From: Chrysochromulina tobinii
Taxonomy: Eukaryota > Haptophyta > Prymnesiales > Chrysochromulinaceae
Reading direction: 5' to 3'
DNA length: 17,382 bases
Assembly (NCBI GenBank): GCA_001275005.1
Contig: JWZX01002212.1
Location: 1-17,382, forward strand
Position numbers and translations under genes: made by a program. Below, piece after piece: positions 14,401-17,382 of this stretch (positions are counted from its first letter, which is position 1; every line of letters starts with the position of its first letter). Under the pieces are notes generated by a model. The model ran no database searches, was not told the DNA's origin, and saw only the letters and a program-made list of their open reading frames with translations.

Positions 14401-16635
14401 GCGCGCATGCCCAAGTGCCCCATTGAGTACGGTGACCAGAGCGACGCCGAATGGAAGGAGTACAAGCCGCGCATCGAGCCGGACGGGCGCTCGTTTCAGG
14501 ACGAGCTCGTGACGGTGAAGGGTACGCGCAAGCAACTGATGGAGAAGCTCGAGATGCTCTTTGCAGACTGGTCGCCGCATGACTGGATCGATCGGTGGTC
14601 GGCGCACCAGCGCCATCTCACGTATGCTACGTTCCTGGCCACCGAGATGTGCATTTCCACGGATTTCTCGGCGCAGTATGAGCACAAGGCGTTCTGCACC
14701 CGCACGTGTGAGCACCCAGCACGCTCAAATATGGACGTGTTCATCGTGACGCACTCGCCACGCATCGAGAATGGCGAGCGCATAGTGACCACTGACGTGT
14801 GGCGCATCTTTTCAGAGGCTAAGGGCTCAGCACTCTTTCACAATCAGGCACTCGACGACATCGTGACGTACTACTGCAAGCAGCTTGGGCTCACGCGTGT
14901 GTACGTCTTCTCAGATGGCTGCCGCTCGCAGTACAAGGGCAAGAAGAATTTTGCACGCATCGCACAGTTCCCATCGCGCATTGGTGGAGTGCAGCTCGTG
15001 CATCGCTTTGCCGCCTCCCACCACTTTAAGGGACCCCACGACGCATACGGCAAGGATGCAAAAGTGCTCTGCAGGACAGCTGAGCGCAACGGCAAGGCAC
15101 GTCTGGCCTCTACCCACAGCGTGTACTACTTTTGCGCCACCAGGCTGCCACGACCATGCCGTGATGGAATTACTGCCAAGGAGCTCGTTGCGCACCTGCC
15201 TGAGGCGCCACCGCTCCCTGCGCTCACCCCAGAGCAGCAAGCTGCAGAGACGAGGGAGGCTAGGGCGGCACTTGCTCGAGCGCCAACACAGGATGCCGCG
15301 CGCCGGATTGCTAGGCGACTTGACGCCGCCGGCCTGGCCGTGCCTCCAGTTGATTTACTTGCAGAGGATGAGGCCGCGGCTGAGGCGGAGGATGTGGACG
15401 TAGTGATGGCAGCTGAGGCTGAGGCGGTGCCAGAGGTGCCCATGCCAGGTCACACAGAGGCCTGGGTGGTGGAGGATGCTATTGCTCTGGCTGAGGCACA
15501 GAGGGTAGCCGAGGAGCCGGATGCCGCCGCACTTGAGGTGGCAGCTCAGGCAGGTGCCCAGGAGCAGCTGCGAGCAGCCGAAGCCGATGCGGACGAGGAC
15601 GAGCAGGGTGGCGACTTCATATTTGATGAGACTGGCGCTCGCGTGGGCGCTGGGCACGCTGCTGCATTGGACTCCGACGACGACGACGACGAAGTGGTCC
15701 AGGTGCCGACGCACGATGAAGTCGCAACCACCGAGCCGCCTCGCAAGAAAGCCAAACGCAAGGCGCGCACACGGCACATCCTCACGCAGGCGCCGGGCAT
15801 GGAGGCAAGCGCCGATGGTGAGCAGCGTGTCGAGACAGAGGCGCCTCGCCCACCGGGCATGTTCACCGCCTCCAATTACTTTTGGCTCTACTACGCGTCG
15901 GCGGGTGTGCGAGGGCTGACCAAGAAGGTGGGCATCAACATGGGCTCAGGGCCAGGGGGTGTGGCAGTTGAGGGTGAGTACCACGCTATCCTCGACGACG
16001 CTGCGGACGCCGATGCGGACTCGATCGCAGGCAGCAACGCGATGTACGAGTTTGCGGGCATGCACAGCGACCAGCCGGAGCTGCTCTACGTTCGAACCTA
16101 TAGCTGCGCATGCCCCACCTGCCGTGTGCCAAGCACAGTTGCTACTGACTACTCGTGTTGTCCGTACATGGAGACAGTCGGTAGGTGGCGGCAGCAGACC
16201 ATCCACTCAGCGGTCAACGTGGCCGCTCAGCGCAAGGCGCAGCTCGAGGACATCAAGACGTTTCGCACCAAGATCAAGCCTGACAAGCTCTATGCCGCTT
16301 ATGCTTCGTATCGCGAGGAGCTTGGTGGCCGCCCTTACTGGCTGCTTAAGACAATGTCGGGGGCCAAGACTGGGCAAACTATAAAAGTACCAGGCGGCAA
16401 GACGATTGCCAAGAACCAATGGTTTGTAGAGGCGCAATGGTATCGCTCGACGTCTCATGATCCAGTGGTTAAAAGGTACAAACTCTTGGACGGCGTCGTG
16501 CATGTGCCCCCGGATGCATTCATCCAGGAGCATGAACTAGAGTGGGCTCATGAGGGGCGTGCAGAGGGAGAGAGCATTCTGTCAGATGCATCGCATGTAG
16601 CTCTCATGAAGCACAATTACTCAAATGTAGTGTAG
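11422..16635 (+). CDS. Putative transposase, multidomain, RNase H-fold candidate
   Basis: Open from 11353; the first ATG is 11422 (1737 codons), the next 11533. Positions here count from 11353. Order: three heptapeptide repeats; an N-terminal domain (about 61-195); a Pro/Thr/Ala linker with further heptads; a Cys cluster (445-470); a coiled coil (about 500-620); a zinc-binding-like region with about 19 Cys (876-1020); then a core with ISTDFSAQYEH (D1104), VYVFSDGCRSQYKGKKNF (D1188) and RFAASHHFKGPHDAYGKDAK (D1230). From memory, DFxxxY, SDGxxSQxK and HxKGxxDxxG signatures recur in unannotated proteins of animals and algae that look like transposases, so D1104/D1188/D1230 are candidate catalytic acids. 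An acidic stretch with DSDDDDDE and an NLS-like RKKAKRKAR (from about 1464) follow, then a CxCxxC cluster (1585) and a C-terminal module (about 1661-1735). Transposase is inferred from the TIRs plus these motifs. Confidence 0.75.
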   Translation: MYDRNGARALLVSRSKHLLSRSKHLLSRSKRAASARPMPYILVDPDRRQHVLATKDAYDAFVKARGLHSRNMRELIGFGASGREDVQVKEKYNYMLRDNVKWVLLDGTSIAVPLVGSYDYMWKTLVAHHGATCKLTSFKKFINGSRSKLLHEKIKDEPDIFWRLTGEPSAVALLGDGDSLVGFEFEPPQLRIDYATVTLTVPVASTATAAAPTAAAAGPIPYGILSTAPRLGIDPPHVAPAAAPTTAPTTTPTTTLPMRRGWIPSRLPAAVAPTATAVAPTATAVAPTTAAVVPITASTSTTATTSTARELVDQAEAQRRREKQEERRARKRARTDQKRAEREHDKAQRAAMRPTAERLAALDDFALAPTGSCSSSSSDCPSAVSVATSSDGDGAVPWQPLQETWAQLTAPAPTELLPKPSCQREMSWTRLGCQDRSCKDPACMKTDTCCVPAVDSAMAIEQAVLAGAAIHEELSDSHRLEMLQLTVDNLVTRVELEAERDMAVAAVTAAAVAAEKALQLRIASLQEQLGGGNWLDSVGRAKRAAAAAESKAAEVASAKEAGEAELKELKELLKLGPRQRAQGAELLKKCTSNAEASKAGLVPELKAPVPAKAADVGLSERWVDQLAFCLEKHLFFAGAGDVARTKLVAHALMRRPAIQNLLNRRDARMERLHRVMEEMIESAKGVLDHLSTGVRGSRSRADHERFEAIVAALTPDGATDLDMGRAITELLGIHHRQLDRALEHRRIANEDGTVGAFSRATAVHRQQRKDYRGVGRCVAINYWHKATRLDTRLGKKKRHREVDPVTGKVFYREHWRHVQYDTDAQIAANFFVSVDYQQYLAEGGLPFSKDVFCQAKCFCIEKSDFQECACPPCTLMREAVRGWHQQRAKWHKEGDQPGTAACGCGCCAKGSAYREASGSLAKLREYMHAPCGKASFPELAIRSGPKATETFELYRRQCCHALLPEEACSHRPPGSKAKEPCKECAPCDKCTWAARMPKCPIEYGDQSDAEWKEYKPRIEPDGRSFQDELVTVKGTRKQLMEKLEMLFADWSPHDWIDRWSAHQRHLTYATFLATEMCISTDFSAQYEHKAFCTRTCEHPARSNMDVFIVTHSPRIENGERIVTTDVWRIFSEAKGSALFHNQALDDIVTYYCKQLGLTRVYVFSDGCRSQYKGKKNFARIAQFPSRIGGVQLVHRFAASHHFKGPHDAYGKDAKVLCRTAERNGKARLASTHSVYYFCATRLPRPCRDGITAKELVAHLPEAPPLPALTPEQQAAETREARAALARAPTQDAARRIARRLDAAGLAVPPVDLLAEDEAAAEAEDVDVVMAAEAEAVPEVPMPGHTEAWVVEDAIALAEAQRVAEEPDAAALEVAAQAGAQEQLRAAEADADEDEQGGDFIFDETGARVGAGHAAALDSDDDDDEVVQVPTHDEVATTEPPRKKAKRKARTRHILTQAPGMEASADGEQRVETEAPRPPGMFTASNYFWLYYASAGVRGLTKKVGINMGSGPGGVAVEGEYHAILDDAADADADSIAGSNAMYEFAGMHSDQPELLYVRTYSCACPTCRVPSTVATDYSCCPYMETVGRWRQQTIHSAVNVAAQRKAQLEDIKTFRTKIKPDKLYAAYASYREELGGRPYWLLKTMSGAKTGQTIKVPGGKTIAKNQWFVEAQWYRSTSHDPVVKRYKLLDGVVHVPPDAFIQEHELEWAHEGRAEGESILSDASHVALMKHNYSNVV
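11455..11517 (+). repeat. 21-bp in-frame tandem repeat, three copies
   Basis: Units 11455-11475, 11476-11496 and 11497-11517 share the core GTCCCGCTCGAAGC and encode LSRSKHL-type heptapeptides. The basic/Ser repeat lies close to the left TIR in the N-terminus of the predicted transposase. Confidence 0.9.
12232..12294 (+). repeat. 21-bp in-frame tandem repeat, three copies (VAPTATA)
   Basis: GTCGCGCCCACCGCCACCGC repeats with a 21-bp period, two near-perfect copies and one diverged (VAPTTAA). It is embedded in a Pro/Thr/Ala linker that also has CCCACGACG repeats at about 12150-12186. Confidence 0.9.
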
Positions 16636-16673
16636 ATGCTAGATCCAGGAATCTTACTATATATAGGTTAGCC

Positions 16674-16685
16674 GTTACATGTAAC
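16674..16685. repeat. Subterminal 12-bp palindrome GTTACATGTAAC
   Basis: A perfect palindrome 76 bp inside the right end of the element. A related half, TTATACATGTGA, follows at about 16695-16706. It could be a transposase-binding subterminal site. The left end instead has a TTTGTG/CACAAA hairpin (about 11407-11423). Confidence 0.5.
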
Positions 16686-16749
16686 CGCCGCCGTTATACA
16701 TGTGAAATTTCCTCGCCTGCGGCGCGCTCAAAAAAGTTCACTTCTGCCA

Positions 16750-16777
16750 GGTGCGCCACCTGATCTCAGCTTCACTC
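16750..16777 (-). repeat. Right terminal inverted repeat, 28 bp
   Basis: Begins GGTGCGCCACCTGATC and ends CAGCTTCACTC, the exact reverse complement of 11351-11378. Outside it the match breaks immediately apart from the flanking TGCT shared as a direct repeat. Confidence 0.95.
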
Positions 16778-16833
16778 TGCTGCCTGTTTGTAAGCAGGTA
16801 GTGTGTAGCAGGTGACTATCTGGTCGACCGGCT

Positions 16834-16891
16834 GGCTGTGCAAGCAAGCAAGCTAATTAGTCGAAACTGCTTGCTTGCTTGCTTGGCTGTG
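16834..16891. repeat. CAAG-repeat hairpin flanked by GGCTGTG direct repeats
   Basis: GGCTGTG followed by GCAAGCAAGCAAGC (16840-16853) faces GCTTGCTTGCTTGCTTG (16869-16885), followed by another GGCTGTG (16885-16891). The arms can form a 14-bp stem with a loop of about 15 nt. It lies about 60 bp outside the right transposon end. Confidence 0.8.
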
Positions 16892-16951
16892 CTTCCTTGA
16901 GCGAAACGCAATTTGCGCGTCACAAGCGCGCACCGCCACCGCGCCAACTAA

Positions 16952-17382
16952 GAACTATCCACTAATACTGTCGGGAACCTCTGCGTCACGGTCTCTTCGG
17001 AGGTCATGGGTAGCCTAATGCTCGGTGGGCAACTCGACGTCTTTGCAGACAATTTCGAGAGGCATTCCTATGAGGCCGAACTCGCTGCTTTTCATGATCG
17101 TCTCGCGGGCACGGCGCGGACACGGTGTCAGTCATTGTCACGGACTGCCTCAGCGGCATGCAGGCTGGACACGCCTTTCCGGGGCGCACTGCCTCCTCTC
17201 AAGCGGCCCGATATCGAGACAAGGAGCTAGGCAAATTGGCGGTGCTCGAACAACGACACCGGGCGGTCTTGTACGTGCACATCCACAGTCACAAGTTTTT
17301 GAACCGGTACCGCTCCTTTCTTTTTTCTTGTGTCTTGGAAACTCGGAACCTTGGAAAGTGGAAACTGCGAGCACTTTACCGG
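16952..17382 (+). pseudogene. Frameshifted RNase H-like remnant, probably retroelement
   Basis: Two overlapping frames together resemble an RNase H domain. The first, open from 16952 to beyond 17107, includes LDVFADNFERHSYEAELAAF, where the Glu of YEAELAA fits the second catalytic acid and an Asp upstream could be the first. The second, open from about 17113 to the window end, starts ADTVSVIVTDCLSGMQAGHA (third acid Asp in TDCLSG). It later has LEQRHRAVLYVHIHSHKFLN, which fits the late HxH..K..N strand of retroelement RNase H. The join needs a net shift of one base lost or two gained at about 17105-17120. The similarity decays after HKFLNRYRSF. No reverse transcriptase motif is seen inside the window. 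The call is from memory of motif patterns and could be a coincidence of open GC-rich frames. Confidence 0.45.

Larger units (their letters stand above)
11351..16777 (+). mobile_element. TIR-bounded DNA transposon, 5427 bp, apparently intact
   Basis: The ends are 28-bp perfect terminal inverted repeats (11351-11378 and 16750-16777). TGCT flanks both outer sides (11347-11350 and 16778-16781), a possible 4-bp target-site duplication. Almost the whole interior is one ORF with transposase-like features. The match stops abruptly on the outside, as expected of element ends. The calpain gene lies 170 bp to the left, and an RNase H-like retroelement remnant to the right, so the locus has taken more than one insertion. 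Perfect TIRs and an uninterrupted ORF suggest recent activity. I do not recognise the TIR sequence. Confidence 0.85.

Overview
The window looks like nuclear DNA from a GC-rich unicellular eukaryote, most likely an alga; a haptophyte-like source is a guess from gene content, not a demonstrated assignment. The evidence is a small respiratory complex III subunit (QCR8 type), which is nuclear in eukaryotes, a calpain-type protease, a mucin-type GalNAc-transferase with a type II membrane anchor, long uninterrupted reading frames, Ala-rich low-complexity ORFs and much repeat DNA. No bacterial operon, CRISPR array, rRNA or tRNA is visible.

Layout. Positions 1-2548 are repeat-rich. They hold a minus-strand frame running off the left edge with a 60-bp tandem duplication, an Ala/Lys/Glu-rich plus-strand frame broken by one TGA, and a minus-strand hypothetical gene. 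A 23-bp perfect inverted repeat (445-467 / 2281-2303) brackets most of this. A surface-glycan neighbourhood follows at 2549-8743: a secreted or Golgi-type fusion of an FkbM-like methyltransferase to a GT77-like glycosyltransferase (+), a small membrane ORF (-), a TylF/MycF-type O-methyltransferase (-) and, divergent from it, a GalNAc-transferase (+). The shared upstream region of the last two carries (CAAGT)10. Next come a divergent pair, QCR8 (-) and a calpain-like protease with Cys-rich membrane-association segments (+).

Positions 11351-16777 form a 5.4-kb unit bounded by 28-bp perfect terminal inverted repeats with matching TGCT on both outer sides. It is filled by one very large ORF (1737 codons from the first ATG). 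That protein has Cys clusters, a coiled coil, a triad of conserved-looking acidic motifs consistent with an RNase H-fold transposase, an acidic and basic linker, and a small C-terminal domain that may be a chromatin-reader-like beta fold. This appears to be an intact, apparently autonomous DNA transposon of a poorly described family and is the main discovery candidate.

The right edge (16952-17382) carries a frameshifted RNase H-like remnant, probably from a retroelement.

Functionally, the three glycan genes would act in the secretory pathway, adding or methylating sugars on surface or scale glycoproteins. QCR8 and the calpain are housekeeping or signalling genes. The rest is mobile or repeat DNA.
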